Shown here piece by piece: positions 1-12,184 of a DNA stretch of 64,000 nt. How positions within the stretch are numbered: position 1 is the first letter of the stretch; each line of letters starts with the position of its first letter. This DNA is from Ophioderma brevispina (Eukaryota; Echinodermata; Ophiuroidea; Amphilepidida; Ophiodermatidae): assembly GCA_023653785.1 (NCBI GenBank), contig JAMKCH010084916.1:1-64000 (forward strand). The letters are read 5' to 3'. A program made the translations under genes and the position numbers. Below the pieces are notes generated by a model, which made no database searches, was not told the DNA's origin, and saw only the letters and a program-made list of their open reading frames with translations.

Positions 1-332
1 AAAGTTGCAGAATAGCTTAAAAGTGAAGGACAAGCCTGTAGAATTCTTATTAAGTTATTTTTTCACTGAAGAGTAAGCGTGGCAGAAAAGGAAGAAAAGG
101 AAGAAAACGGCTGAGTTCAAAGATCGAATCTCCATTCAATAGTGGTTAGGAAGTGTCCGAAGGGAAACACTCTGCCTAAAATATCAGATTTTTGTCCTTA
201 TCAGGGTTCTTCTGGTCCTATATTTGTTAGGGTTAGGGTATGTTAGGGATACCTATGTTGTTGCAGATATGCAAACATCTGATTTGATGATTTTTTAGAT
301 TTCTGATATTTAGCAAATCACTGATAGTGTCT
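1..332. repeat. TTAA-type MITE, copy A, left end outside window
   Basis: Copy A ends in CTGATAGTGTCT just before a TTAA at 333-336. It shares order and sequence with copy B (335-690) and, inverted, with the complete copy at 10311-10617: the segments 'aatagcttaaaagtgaag', 'gattgaatctcyattcaat' and 'tgtcctta' recur. The left terminus lies outside the window. No coding capacity is visible. The TTAA junction suggests a piggyBac-like non-autonomous element; the superfamily is inferred from the target site only. Confidence 0.7.
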
Positions 333-690
333 TTAAGACACTATCAGTGATCCATCCGGAAAAGAGCAAAAAATATTGAATTTTCCAGGAAATAGCTTAA
401 AAGTGAAGATTAGGCTGTGGAATTCTCATCTAAAAATGACAGAAAAGCAAAAAAAACAGCAGTTTTCAAAGATTGAATCTCTATTCAATTACGTGTTGTA
501 GTGAGTGTCCTTACGGAGAGTAGTGACCAAATGTCCCGATTTTGTTTTTATTAGGATGCTTTTGGTTTATCACGGCGCAGGGCTTAGGGCAGGATACCTA
601 GTATAGTTGTTACAGATATGCACAAATTTGATTTTTGATGATTTTTGTCGAGTATGAATGAATCAAATTACTGATATAGTGCCAGGAATA
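333..690. repeat. TTAA-type MITE, copy B, abutting copy A
   Basis: Copy B begins at the TTAA shared with copy A. The two termini form a perfect 17-bp inverted repeat with a 1-nt spacer at 317-351 (ATCACTGATAGTGTCTT and its complement). The far end is the weaker 'ttactgatatagtgcc' near 672-687. Together the copies give a head-to-tail pair that shares one target site. Confidence 0.65.
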
Positions 691-3600
691 TCTGACATTG
701 AGATATATGAAATTATTGGTGTATTGTGGATTGTAATAGTTGTTTTTAAGCAACGCGAAGAAAGGGCACGAACATAATTGGCACCTCGAATTAGAAGTAT
801 TTCTTCGAAAGATGGGGATATTTCTGTAAAAAAATCATACTACACCTTGAATAAAATCATCTGTGCTTGTTAAATTCAAGATCACGCTGCTATATTAAAT
901 TACTTCTCCTAAGCAAAAACGTTAAGTAATGTTTGCAAAATCATTAAACATGAAAAGCACCGCATGACAATGTGTTCAGACGGTGGGCCTACTTTCGAAA
1001 GTAGCGTTACAACGAAAAATTCATTTAATATCATTAGCGCTCTTACAACGACGCACGTCCACATGGAATTAACAACGATACCCATCCAAAGTTACCAGCA
1101 AGCGGCCTTCATTCTGCATTGGTAAATAGCGGAAGTAGGCGCGCGCCGCTCGGCTGACCTTACGGTTAGTTGCTTGGAACCCCGCGAAATCTCAAACCCA
1201 TTGTAAAACAATGCAAATGGAATCCTCAAGCAGGAGGGGGTTTGGTTTTAAAAGCGATTTTGGCCTCTGTTTTCGTATACTCATCGACAGAGGATTTGGA
1301 AGTAACGATGTTTATGCGATTAATCCATTCCCCCTACACCAATCAGTGAGAGCGATCCAGTCCCAAACAGAATCATCAAAAAACAAATGCATCTCGACGG
1401 AAATGTAGTCCTCGCCACAGAGACAGTTACGTGCAGTGTCCGGTTTACGGCCCACATGTTGATTCGCACGTGCTGTGATTAAATCACGATACTCCACTTA
1501 ATAAAATCATTATAAGTTCTAATCGCCACAAATAACAATGATAGTAATTATTTAGATTATAACCGATCGAATTAATTTCTCTCTCAATAAAAATTTTATG
1601 TGGGATGTCTTGTCAACAACTTCTTGGCACCTACGCCGCGTTGTATGGGACACGAGGCTGTATGTCAATGGTCACATGATCGCAAAAAGGGAAATCCTAT
1701 TGAGTTGTATTCAACTACAATTTTAGTTGCACGGTGGGTTCTTCAAGATATCGATTAACGCTTGTATCGCTCTCTCGGACCAGTTTGGGTTACGTGTTCG
1801 CTGTTTTTCGGGGCTGTACTACATAAATGATGATGCCATTATCAAAATAAATTGAAAAAACGGTAAACTGTAACTACGACCAGCACAAGACCGCTGTGAA
1901 AAGTTGATGAATACACGAACTATAAACAGCTTCTGGTATCCACGATACGGAATAAGTTGACCCGGAGCGTTCGCGGTTACGATGAGGGCACCCTTAACAT
2001 CGACGTCGATGAGGAGCAATGTTTACAATGCACTTACCAACGACGATTGCTCCGCAACGTAGCTCGCTACTTTTAAGAATTTCTTAAAGTAAATTAGTCG
2101 TGGTAACTCGTTGTTAGATTAAAATGATGGAGTTCCAGACGGTTCACTACTCACGAGTTACCAATGACTGTGTTACAAACGATCTTAACAACGACTTAAC
2201 AACGATAGTGTGAACATGCCTTTTGGTGAATTATCATACCAAGGCGCGCAATAATCTTAAACAGGGCGAAATCTATTTGAAGGACCGGTTTGATGTAAAC
2301 AGAAATACTCTGACCTGCGTCAGGTATATGGGTCAAGTTATAATAAATTTCAAAAGGCCGCTATTTAAAAAAAAAAATATACATTCATGCAAAATGAAAT
2401 CGATCAGGTATTGGTCTGAGTTTTGCTGCTTTGTCGAGAGATCGCTAAGGCCTCGTCCCCGTCCCTCATTGTCCCCCAACCCAATTTTTGGTTATCAATA
2501 AACCAGTATATTACTAATTAATATCCATAGGTTGGTTGAATTAATTTGTCTTTAAAAAAACTCCGTCCCCAGGGATGGGTGGATCAAGCCACCCAGTATT
2601 CAAATATGGAAGCTGGGAATGTTGGGGGATATAAAATTTTAGGTCTCTGAGAACTGAATTTTGGCTAGTTTTCTTGTCAGAAACAAGGGCTATGGAGCTT
2701 GTTTCCATTAAATTCCATTAGATTTTAGGTATGGACGTCACATTTGGGCGGAAGATGAGATTCTTACATAAAAAGTGAAGACTCTGAAACTTAAAATAGG
2801 CTTAAAATTGGGGTCTGTGGAACCGAAAAATCGATCGAATAATGCGGGTGACACATACCATACGAAAACTACCCATACACCTTTCCAGGTGAGTTGCTTC
2901 GCGATTCCATGTTATCTGGCTACCCACACTATCTGCATAGTGATACGCTGTTCTGATATTGTTAGAACTACTGGTCACATCAAACACCAAAATTCAATTT
3001 CAAGTAGTTTGGATTGGAGTGTGTTAGTGATCGTCTTTAATTCATATGACATGCTGGAATCCTCAGGGGCCTTTAAATCTAATCATATATAAAAGAAATA
3101 TTTTACTTTATGGGTGAGAAAGAAGTGAACTTCTTGGGAAAAATATTTGAAATCATTGCCCGTTTTATCTAAATTATGATTCTAAATTTGGGGTGCTGTA
3201 AGTGATGGTTTTTATGTCGTATACAGGATCTCATCGCAATCAAACGGGTAGTCGTGATTGATGTGAATCTGGAAATGTTTAAATTAACATGCCCGCTCGA
3301 TGGATGAGCACCACGAAATCTTAACTCCCAAAGCTCCACTATGATGATGTATGCACGAGGGGATAGCTGAACATATTTGATTTCACTGGCACAACTATAA
3401 TAGGGCCAGATATTGGAGTTGAATTTTGAAGGAGTGCTCACTTCTCGAATTAACTACTCAGACTCAAGAGTAATTTGTCGGAAGAAAAAACTTAACCCTG
3501 AGCACAAAATCTACTAAGCACAAATCAAAATCATGACAACTAACAGAGACTTTTTTTGCTCAGGCACAATGCTTTGCACTGCATGATTTTTCATTGATGA

Positions 3601-4884
3601 ATTAAACCAACTTGCCTTATCTTTTCTAGGCAGTTACGGTTTTACAAATGTATTGGATAGTTTGCTAAAATCTAATAAACAAAAACAAGCAAACAATAAA
3701 ACTCAAACAAAATTTAAAACAAAAAAAAACTGTGGAATTTCTGATCTTCTATATATTGATCGAATAGAAAATCTTAATAAAAATAAAGATCACACTTTCT
3801 ACATTGGCTAAAACTCGGCTTAACGGTGGGAGGAAAATACAACACAGTTCAGTTTCTGGTTGTCAGTATTTGATAAAAAACTGAATACTAGACACACTGT
3901 GTGACAAAATAGCTTGTGGTGATGCAGAAAAACAAACACAAAAATAAAAACCACGACAAATATTAAAAGTCTGTGTGTGGATATTAGAAATTCAGCGTAA
4001 ATCTGAGAAAAAAGATATTACAGTGGATTATTCAGTGGTGGTTGCAAAAAAAAAAAGGGGGGGGGGTGATTTGGATGGAACCCTGGGAGTGTTGCTTGGC
4101 CGAGGTGGGGGGGTAGACGGGTCTGGTCTATCCGCAGGAGCAATGAAGTGTCCCTCGGTTTTGAGCAACCTCAACATGAATTAAGCTGTGATCATTCAAT
4201 CAGGAGATCACAGAGGTGGCTATATTGCAGTTTGAGTTTCACAATCCTATGTTCATGTTCAACAAGATCTTTAAGAATAAAAAAAGGCACTTTTTTAGAT
4301 GGCTACAATCGCCCAACATAATCCTGAAACTAAGGCCTATACATGACACTACTAGAATATCACAATTGGTAAACGGAAATGGCGATGGCATTATAAGGAT
4401 CCACAAAGCTGTTGATCACGCCTTTACAGGTAATCACAGCTTGTTCAGAAAGAGAACAAACGATGACCAGCAAACTAAGCAATAACGTCATTTTTGTGCA
4501 GAAGGAAACTTTCCATCAATCGCAGTTTATCGGACTCCTTTAATCTTCGTAACACCGCCACTTACCCATAGACCTCAAGCTGGTGTTTGAAGCCAATTTT
4601 AAAACCTTGTAAATCAATTAAAATTTAAAGTATAATATCGGCAATAAGGAAGGGTAAAGTTTGGGAGATCATAAATCTGATTTCCTTGAGAGTGTTAAAG
4701 TACGTTTGTGACATTTGGCCGGAGGACGTAATTACATACTGCTAGTAGTATAGTTGTATATCATAATATTCAAGGTAAATGTTCAAATACAATCAATATT
4801 ATTATGCTTTATGCGGACAGGTGAACTTATCTATGTAAATAATTATTATGATAGCTTTTCGTGAGATCAACATTTCTAAACTAT
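691..4884. other. Non-coding stretch, no gene recognised
   Basis: No ORF here resembles a known family, and I could not place the later exons of the MyoD-like gene in it, although on the minus strand they should lie on this side. Small features seen: several AACAACGA-type motifs between about 1000 and 2200, a purine run (A10 then G8) at about 4047-4067, and a proline-rich minus-strand reading around 4040-4170 without a known match. Confidence 0.4.
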
Positions 4885-5136
4885 GGTCCGTATGCACAAA
4901 AGTGTTAGACCAGGTCTAAAGTTAGACCTGACCTAAGTGTAATTTAGTCCCACCAGAAAAGACAGGGCCTTAGCTTTGACATGAAATATTTTGTATTTAT
5001 TTTGAAATTTGCAATTTAATCTTTAAAATTTGCTAGTTAATTTATAAAGAACTAACTGTCAATTTTGGACAAAACTAGTTTTGACTTAGACCAGGTCTAA
5101 CTTTAAACCTGGTCTTACTTTGTGTGCATACGGACC
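4885..5136. mobile_element. MITE with long terminal inverted repeats
   Basis: The left end GGTCCGTATGCACA and right end TGTGCATACGGACC are inverted. The similarity runs inward about 45 bp through the pair TTAGACCAGGTCTAAAGTTA. The central part is AT-rich with no ORF. Flanks are TAT on the left and TAAA on the right, consistent with a TA target but not proving it. Length is about 250 bp. Confidence 0.8.
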
Positions 5137-6544
5137 TAAATGTTCAAGTGCAATATTACACATTCATTGTACTCATTTAATTAGTCAATTTCTTTGCAAA
5201 TAACATATTTTGTTTTTTTAGAAGTCATAATAAATGATTAGTTTTTATTCATTCAATTTAGTGTTTACTTTAGGTTCATTTTGATATTGTTTGTATTGTA
5301 GAAATGAAAGAGATAGAATTGGGGACATTATGTGCATGAGAAAACAAGTGTCCTCAGATAGAAATATGTTTTCTTTGCTTCCAAAAGTAGAGTTTCGTGA
5401 AATACAGAAACGCATGCGTAAAATTAGTATTGGCAAAGCTGTTTCTGTAGTCTGAGAGAACTACAAACTTTCTGAGGTTTCCTGATTCCCAGGAAATGAC
5501 CAAATAAATGATTTCTATTATATTTTGATGAAAAAAGAGCACACTTATAAATAATTGTAATTCTCCACTTGTACAAGCCTTCACGATATAATTTCAGTTT
5601 TCGAAAACACAATAGGGTGGTTGAAATTTTAAGATTACGGTGGATCAAAAAAATCTCGATAATACTAGATAATGCCATGGGATGGTATATAGTATTCTGA
5701 TTACAACGACCTCTTAGAGAAGACTTGCGGTGAATCATGGGATAGGGAAGGCAGCCTTGCTGACCAGAATTGAACTCAGCTCGCTATGAATTACGATGAT
5801 TATGATGAATGATGGCACGAGTATCTCTTTCGTTCACCTAGTTAACTTTTGTATGAAAATGAATTGGAGCAATGCATTAAAATTTAAAATATATGTACAA
5901 GTGAATAAGTAGATGTTATATTATGTAATGTGCCTTGCATGAAATAAATTAAACAGTAGCAAATATTCTGTTTGTAAATTGTAATTGATGTAATTTTGAA
6001 AAGTTAAAGCATTAAGTGCGACATTGTAGAAGATCTTTCTGTGAATAAAAGATATTGCTTGGTGCAACACCAACAAATGTTTACAGCTGATTATCGAACT
6101 CAGTCTGAAGAAGTTACTGATTCTCATTGTCTGTTATCTGAGGAAGTTTTTTTTTCAACTACTTGAACTTAATTTTGCTTCCATCCTAAATTACAATTAA
6201 CACAACTTTTCAAATGAAAATCAGTAAGGTTTATGACACACTTTTGAAGTAATTCATAATACGATAGTTTAGTGAGTCAGAGATCATCTAGAAATAAGTA
6301 CTTCGAGTGAGTAGATGTATTGTGACACGGACTGTTTCGACCTACATTCCAACTTCACAAGTCGATAATGCCTAAAGCCACAAATTAAGTTTACTAAACT
6401 CAAACTTTGTAATTTTGTTTAAGAATATATAGAACTTTTCTGTTCCAAACACCGCAGTTAATAGAAAAGTCCTTGATATGAAAATTCTAAATATGAAAGG
6501 TGTATTGACCTCATTAAAGGTGTACAATGAATGCCTATACATAC
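5137..6544. other. Non-coding, presumed first intron of the MyoD-like gene
   Basis: This AT-rich stretch follows the splice donor of the bHLH exon on the minus strand. None of the short ORFs resembles the C-terminal half of a myogenic factor. I see no repeat element in it. Confidence 0.4.
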
Positions 6545-7162
6545 CGTTAACGCTTCTCCAGATGCTCTCGCGATGGCTTCAGCTCTTGTTAACGACATCA
6601 CATGCGGTGTCTCTGCTTCATGAAGCATCATTTGCAAGCGTTCAATGTACTGGATTGCATTTCTTAAGATGGTCACTTTAGGCATCCGTTGCTCAGGATT
6701 TGTGCACGTTCGTCTCTTCAAAATCTCAAAGGCTGCGTTCACCTTACAAAGTCGCCTTCTTTCCCTGTCCGTTGCTGCTCGTCGTTTATCATAGATGCTA
6801 GTCTTTTTCTTGCAGGCTTTACAGGCCCATAGTAAGCACTGCCTATCGGGTCGGTTTTCGGGCCCTGGTGCCAAGACATGCTGGTGATAGTGCGGTGTAT
6901 CGCCGTGATGATGATGGTGGTGATGGTGGGGAGGAGTCTTGCCTCCTCCTCTGCCGATGAACATAGACTCTGTTTGGGACTCAGCGTACGCCATGTCCTC
7001 TGTCCCGCAAGGACTGTACAAGCTTGCTGTGTCCTCATAACCAGTTTGATAATCAGGGGACCCGCTTGAGTCTCCATAAGGGGAGTAAGGAGGGTAGGAC
7101 CCACCCTGTGGGTCTCCTGCATACCCGTTGCTCACGCTGGTTGTCATGGCGGTGGCTAACAT
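6545..7162 (-). CDS. MyoD-like: MyoD-family myogenic bHLH factor, first coding exon
   Basis: This exon encodes the N-terminal and DNA-binding part of a myogenic regulatory factor, a nuclear E-box-binding activator of muscle genes that normally dimerises with an E protein. From the first Met, residues 1-75 are rich in Gly, Ser, Tyr and Pro, and an eight-His run covers about residues 79-86. The Cys/Trp box typical of MyoD proteins ([13 protein letters not shown]) is at about 109-121. The basic region holds the myogenic Ala-Thr pair and the Lys of the LCKVN junction. Helix 1 (FEILKRR), a loop with [10 protein letters not shown] and helix 2 ([13 protein letters not shown]) follow, to about residue 178. 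The exon ends after codon 206 (ACG) at a strong GTATGT donor, in phase 0; the open frame beyond is intron. Met6 (7147) lies in a much better Kozak context (GCCACCGCCATGA) than Met1 and may be the real start. Asp in the basic region where Met or Leu is usual is odd. Later exons, with the C-terminal activation region, were not found. Confidence 0.92.
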
Positions 7163-8688
7163 CGAAATTGTGATGGGATGTGCTATTTCAACAGAAGCGG
7201 AAGTCTGTCGGCGTTAAATGACCGGCGTGAGCAGAGTACTTACGACAAGACTTTCGTCATAGACTTCCAATAACCAAAAATCTCATCCGGTGATAAATTT
7301 GCGGCAAAAAAAAACTTTCACACAGTTTCTCGATTTTTAAGATACCAACTGTTGTAATGTTTGTTTCAATTTCGACATAACATCAGTAAGATGTCAATCT
7401 AATTGGTCTGTCTGTATAGGTCGACAAAATGAACAATGTGATACCTATGCAACGAAGTGTATTTCACCAACTACATCCGACCTGAATTTCTTGATCAATC
7501 TATTTGGTGTCTAAAGATGGACTCTGGAATAAGCATGCGCAATTTTGCTGTCGAAATTCGCTGATACCAGGGATAAAACTACAGCCAAGTTTAATGAAAG
7601 AGCTTCATTCACGTCGGGAATTTAAGGAACAACTCATCCCCACCGGCCTGTAGCGACCCCAACACCCTGATCACTCGGGTGCTGACAGATTCGGCGATGC
7701 GGCTTGCCTCTGGCACTTCAGACCCTTCTTTCGTCTAAATACCTGCGATTTAGGAAATAACACCGCATATAGAGCTCTAGGGGTAAACAGTCCCAAGTAT
7801 TTTACTTTAATTAATAATTATCTGCATAATTATAACGTTTATTCAGACCTCAGGTTTGTGAACGGGTTGCAATATGTGCAGACGACGTGGGTAGACGACA
7901 CTGCCATTTTTGTTCTAAATATTGGGCATGTTAGCTGCAAAAGGGTGGGCCATCAACCCCAACGATCAATGAGTAAGCGTATTGTCTTCTTCTGCTCCTT
8001 TTACAAAAGGTTTGTTGCAACCGATAACCTCGGTAAGGGGCTCCATCGTGCCGAAGCTTTTGTTTGAGGTTTGAGAAATAACAGAAATACAATATTATAT
8101 GTGTTTGTTCTATTTTAAAAGGCCAATTAATACATGGCGAGCCCATGGGAAAAACCCCCAATCAGCAGGCCATCGACGTCAAATCGTTAGTTTCCTGTCA
8201 CTTTATTTTTGGACTACTTTTATTCATGATTTGACGTAATGTGTCAAATAGTGTTCTAAGGTTGTTAAAGTGGCATTAACAAGTAAAAAAACAATTTTGT
8301 GAGACCAGATTATTTTTTGGTGAGTTTTTATCTTTACCTTTTTTAACAAACAAAGAAATATTTCAAAATGTCACCGATTTGAGTGTTGCTTTTTTGTAAT
8401 ATCAATTGTTTAAAAAAGAAGTAAGTTTGTATCACGTGGCTCATTGGACATTGTGTTGTAATTTTCTGTCCACGTTAGGCTACACAAAAATGACAAAATA
8501 GTACTAAATTGCTTGTAGAGAGCGTGGTACAAAATCGTACCTGCACGATAAGGTTAAAGAGACTGATGCGATAAACAAAACATTTTACAACTTTAAAAAA
8601 AACATTCCAGATATCTGTACAAATTTCAACATTTTAGGGTAATTTAAAAACGAGGGCTGTGGATCAAAAATGAGTTATAGGAATTTAT
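7163..8688. other. Upstream region of the MyoD-like gene, no other gene seen
   Basis: This lies 5' of the bHLH exon on the minus strand and should hold its 5' UTR and promoter. I see no convincing TATA box. One E-box core (CAACTG) is at 7346-7351, a common chance match. A more GC-rich patch at about 7620-7740 has no recognisable product. Confidence 0.35.
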
Positions 8689-8931
8689 TACACTGCAAAA
8701 ACAGTGTTTTCGAAACGTTGTGCAGAAGTGTTTTATAGGTTTGACGATTTTTTAAATTCCTAAACACTTGCATAATGTATACAACCTAATATCAAAACCC
8801 TAAACATGTTTAGATTTTAAACATGTTCAGACAAAGGTTGTTTAGATTTAAACAGACATCAAATGTTAGAACGTGTGGCAAAATATTGTTTAGAAAAGGG
8901 TTTAATTTCTAAGCACTCTTTTTGCAGTGTA
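8689..8931. mobile_element. MITE with TACACTGCAAAAA termini
   Basis: The left terminus TACACTGCAAAAACAGTGTTT pairs with the right terminus, whose complement reads TACACTGCAAAAAGAGTGCTT. The element is about 243 bp, AT-rich, and contains repeated GTTTAGA/TAAACA motifs but no ORF. Flanking bases are TTAT and TATT; the target duplication is not certain. Confidence 0.72.
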
Positions 8932-9803
8932 TATTGCACATTAAAAGATTGAATACAACCAGAGTTTAAGGCATTTTGATATTTGTACGTTTAAATTCAT
9001 GTGTTGCCCATGATTAAAATAAATGCTCAAGACTGGTGAAAAGTTGACATTTTAATAACATCTCTAAATATAGCATTCTTTTGGAATGGCTCTAGTGATC
9101 ATTCCACTCGTAAAGAGCTCTAGCGACCACTCCAAAAATGATATTTCAGTGCCTAAAAGAGTGAATTCACTCTGAAAATAAGTGAAACCCCATTTTCACT
9201 GTAAGATTGATACTGTATATTTTTGCAGTTAAAGAGTAGTAATCCTAAGTGAATATTGATGGCAGTAAAAATAATTTACCAAGAGTAACCAAAATGTCTT
9301 CGCATCGCGAACCAATCAAGAGGTCTGCTTATGACATTGATTATGAGTGAATCTCACCAAAATTCAACATGTCCATGATACTCTTAATGTGTCACCGAAA
9401 ATTAACTTTTAGCCTGAACCCTGCAAAAGTCAATTGCGCAATTCGCATAAAAGGCTAAATTTCCAAGGAAAAAATGGATAGCCGCCTTGCATGATCACCA
9501 GGACATGATATAAAACAAAATGAGCTGCTCTAGCTTAACGAGAAGAAAGGCCCCCAACAACGAAAAAAATTATGTTGAGTTACTCCTGACCCGTTATTTT
9601 GTGTGAAGGGGTGGGGGTGGGGGCTGAGGGGATGATCCCCTTCCCCTAGACTACTTTGTATTCCTTATATCGATTGTTTCATCAAATAGTCCATATATTG
9701 TTTCATCAATTTTAGTTGGTATAGTCTATGGATGAAACATTTCAAATGAATAAAACACGGATAGATTCCATTTTGAGATTGTCATTGTGCAACACCTGAA
9801 TTA

Positions 9804-9864
9804 GTGTGTGTGTGTATGTGTGTGTGTGTGTGTATGTGTGTGTGAGTGTGTGTGCGTATGTGTG
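9804..9864. repeat. (TG)n microsatellite
   Basis: About 60 bp of TG dinucleotides with occasional TA, GA and GC interruptions, lying 30 bp from a MITE. Confidence 0.95.
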
Positions 9865-9893
9865 GTTAACTGTGTACCTACTAAGAAGAGGTA

Positions 9894-10095
9894 GTGTTCT
9901 TCCCACAATGAAATTCTTCCAATACAATTTTTGCACTGGTTTTCACATGAGTTTATTGTCATGATTGTGACAAAAAGAACCTAAATGTACAGAACTCATC
10001 CTAATCTTGCAATTTAAGTACTTTTTGTCACTATAAATTCATGTGACAACCAGTGCAAAAATTGTATTGGAAGAAATGCATTGTGGGAAGAACAC
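9894..10095. mobile_element. Tc1/mariner-type MITE with TA target duplication
   Basis: The ends GTGTTCTTCCCACAATG and CATTGTGGGAAGAACAC are inverted, and the similarity continues for about 60 bp (including CCAATACAATTTTTGCACTGG). TA lies directly outside both ends (9892-9893 and 10096-10097). Length is 202 bp with no ORF. TA target sites are characteristic of the Tc1/mariner superfamily, so this is a likely non-autonomous member. Confidence 0.88.
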
Positions 10096-10310
10096 TATAC
10101 CCCTCTTGTAACTACTTACAGAAAGCCACAAAACCTAACTAATTCAGAATGGACTACGAACATGACGAAGTATTCTAGCTCCCCCCTTCCGTCACTCCAG
10201 TGCTATTTCGAAATTTGGCCTATGAATCATATACATTTGGCGTAATTATGGTTTTCATTCCGAATTGTTACACTGATATGGTGACAAAGATGTGTAGCCA
10301 CTTTACGTAT

Positions 10311-10617
10311 TTAAAGTCACTATCAGTCATTTGCTAAATCAGAAAATCGAAAACCATCAAAAAAAGTATAGATATCTTAACATACCCTACAAGTGGCCAC
10401 AACCAAAAGCAACCTAATAAGGACAAATTGGATATTTTAGTCATTACTCTCAGTACGGACATTTATTACTATACGTAATTAAATGGAGATTCATATCTTT
10501 GCTGTTTTCTGTTATTTTTTCAGTTGTAAAAAATAACTTATAAGAATCATGCAGACTTATCTTTCACTTTTAAGCTATTATTGTGAATTTTTGGTAGATC
10601 ACTGATAGTGTCTTTAA
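10311..10617. mobile_element. TTAA-type MITE, copy C, complete
   Basis: The body AGTCACTATCAG to CTGATAGTGTCT is bracketed by TTAA at 10311-10314 and 10614-10617. It is the inverse of the copies at the window's left end and shows both termini of the family. Non-coding. TTAA targets are the hallmark of piggyBac-type transposition. Confidence 0.8.
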
Positions 10618-10689
10618 TGTTAATTATACGTTTGTCCTAGTCTAATAATATTTTTTTCAATGTTATGAACACTTGACGAGTATAAAATA

Positions 10690-11230
10690 CAAGATTCTTA
10701 AAATCAATTACAAAAGATTAAATAGCTTTTACGATTCAGTGGTCATCGGCACACGGAACAAAATTGTTAACAGATTTTTACCAATTACAAAACAATTTAC
10801 AATGACATAAAATGGAATAATGGAACTGTTTTTGCGTTTCTGCAACTCCGATTTTCAGGCCGGGGTTTCAGGACTAATTCCAGTTGTCTTTTGTAATAAA
10901 ATCAATTACACAAGTGCAAAATTAACTGAAAAACCTTTATCTGTCCTCTACAAGAAAATTTCGAATTGTGTAATTTTTGTCCGAGTACGGTACGATAAAG
11001 TGGACTCTAAGACACTGGGGCGAGGAAAAAACATTTGCTAATACCATCAAAACACACTATCAGCATGGTAAATTTGGTAAATAAGCATTTTTTGGAAAAA
11101 AAAAATTATCAAAGCACAAACTAAAAAGGTGCTAAAATCACGAAATGCACCTTTAAAATTGTGGAGAAAAAGAAATAACATAGCAGAATCATGAATATTT
11201 GCTAAAATATTAGTTAAATTTTACCCATTG
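10690..11230 (+). repeat. Interspersed repeat R, copy 1
   Basis: This stretch shares long colinear similarity with the inverted copy at 13150-14340 and with part of 14680-14960. Shared landmarks include 'ggcacacgg', 'tttcaggactaattcc', 'atcaattacac' and a closing block 'ggtgctaaa...gcacctttaaaattgtg'. It has no ORF that resembles a transposase. Family unknown. Confidence 0.7.
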
Positions 11231-11929
11231 CTCAAGTTAAATTGCACTTGATAATTTTGAATATGGAGAGATCAATACCACTCAAACAATCTGAAACTGG
11301 TGAAAACTTTAAAAAGTGTGCTGAAATGCCTTGAAGTCCCTAAACAGGCTGAAAGTAAATAAAAACGGGAAATGTGGACAACAGAAACCAAGCTTCGGGA
11401 TTTAACCCCTGAAAAGTGGCCTCTCTGAAGAAAAAAAAAAGAAACATGCTATAGAGATTTGTGGACATAAACTGCAACATGAATTACATTTTGTTTTAAA
11501 GCATTGACTGTCTAAAGCAGCCTGTCATGTTACTCCAGTTAAGAAATACTGTTGAGGACTGTTTCTTCGTACCTACTGTTTTAGAAATCTTCATTTAACT
11601 AGTGCCCTTGGCCTCACATTTCTCGAAATGTGAAATTCCACGGTTTCCACCAACTTAGTGGACTTCACATACAATGTGTAGGCTTTTTTCTCAGATCTAA
11701 CAAATTTTTTCGATGCGTAAAAGGTTGTTTCAATATAATTTGTTCTTAACGAAGACCATTCTTCCTTTACTTTCTTCCTAGTTTGTTTTATGCAGAAGAG
11801 TCATGATTAAAGAGTGTCGTCTGTCTCCACTCACTATTCAGTAATTATTCAACAACTCATACATAATACTAATAATACAACCATTTCTTATATGCGCATT
11901 ATACACAAATTCCCAATGCGCTGATCCCG
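11231..11929. other. Non-coding, nothing recognised
   Basis: AT-rich sequence with no coding or repeat signature that I can name. Confidence 0.4.
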
Positions 11930-12184
11930 CCATTTATTACCCTGCCATCAGGTAATCGTGACCTCATTTCCGCTTCATTCTTAATTGGTGGCACTGGCTA
12001 GCGCACATCCTATCAGCACTTAGATTGTAATATCACCCCTAATAGGTCCCCAATTACTCTTGGGTCGACGAGGTAATTGAGACTAAATATCTTACCCAAG
12101 GATAACACAACCTTGGCCCCGGCGGGCTCGAACTCACTGTCTAAATGCTACGAGTCCTGCGCTTTTCCACTAGACCAAATTAAC
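11930..12184 (-). mobile_element. tRNA-derived SINE
   Basis: Read on the minus strand, a tRNA-like head holds an A-box-like TTTGGTCTAGTGG (12180-12168) and a B-box-like GAGTTCGAGCCC (12135-12124), spaced about 35 nt apart as in tRNA genes. These are the internal RNA polymerase III promoter elements. A non-tRNA body of about 180 bp follows, ending near 11930 at an AT-rich tail (GGGTAATAAATGG). The head does not fold as a full tRNA because the acceptor stem is imperfect, so I call it a SINE rather than a tRNA gene. Confidence 0.78.

Noticed and set aside
3169..3441. Minus-strand ORF considered as the C-terminal exon of the MyoD-like gene
   Set aside because: One frame gives a short Ser/His-rich stretch loosely like a MyoD C-terminus, but without the conserved helix, and no acceptor in a matching phase is evident.
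9804..9864. CRISPR-like or regulatory repeat
   Set aside because: A plain TG microsatellite; no spaced repeats of CRISPR type exist in the window.
12124..12184. tRNA gene
   Set aside because: A and B boxes fit, but the acceptor stem does not pair and a long body follows, so it is called a SINE.
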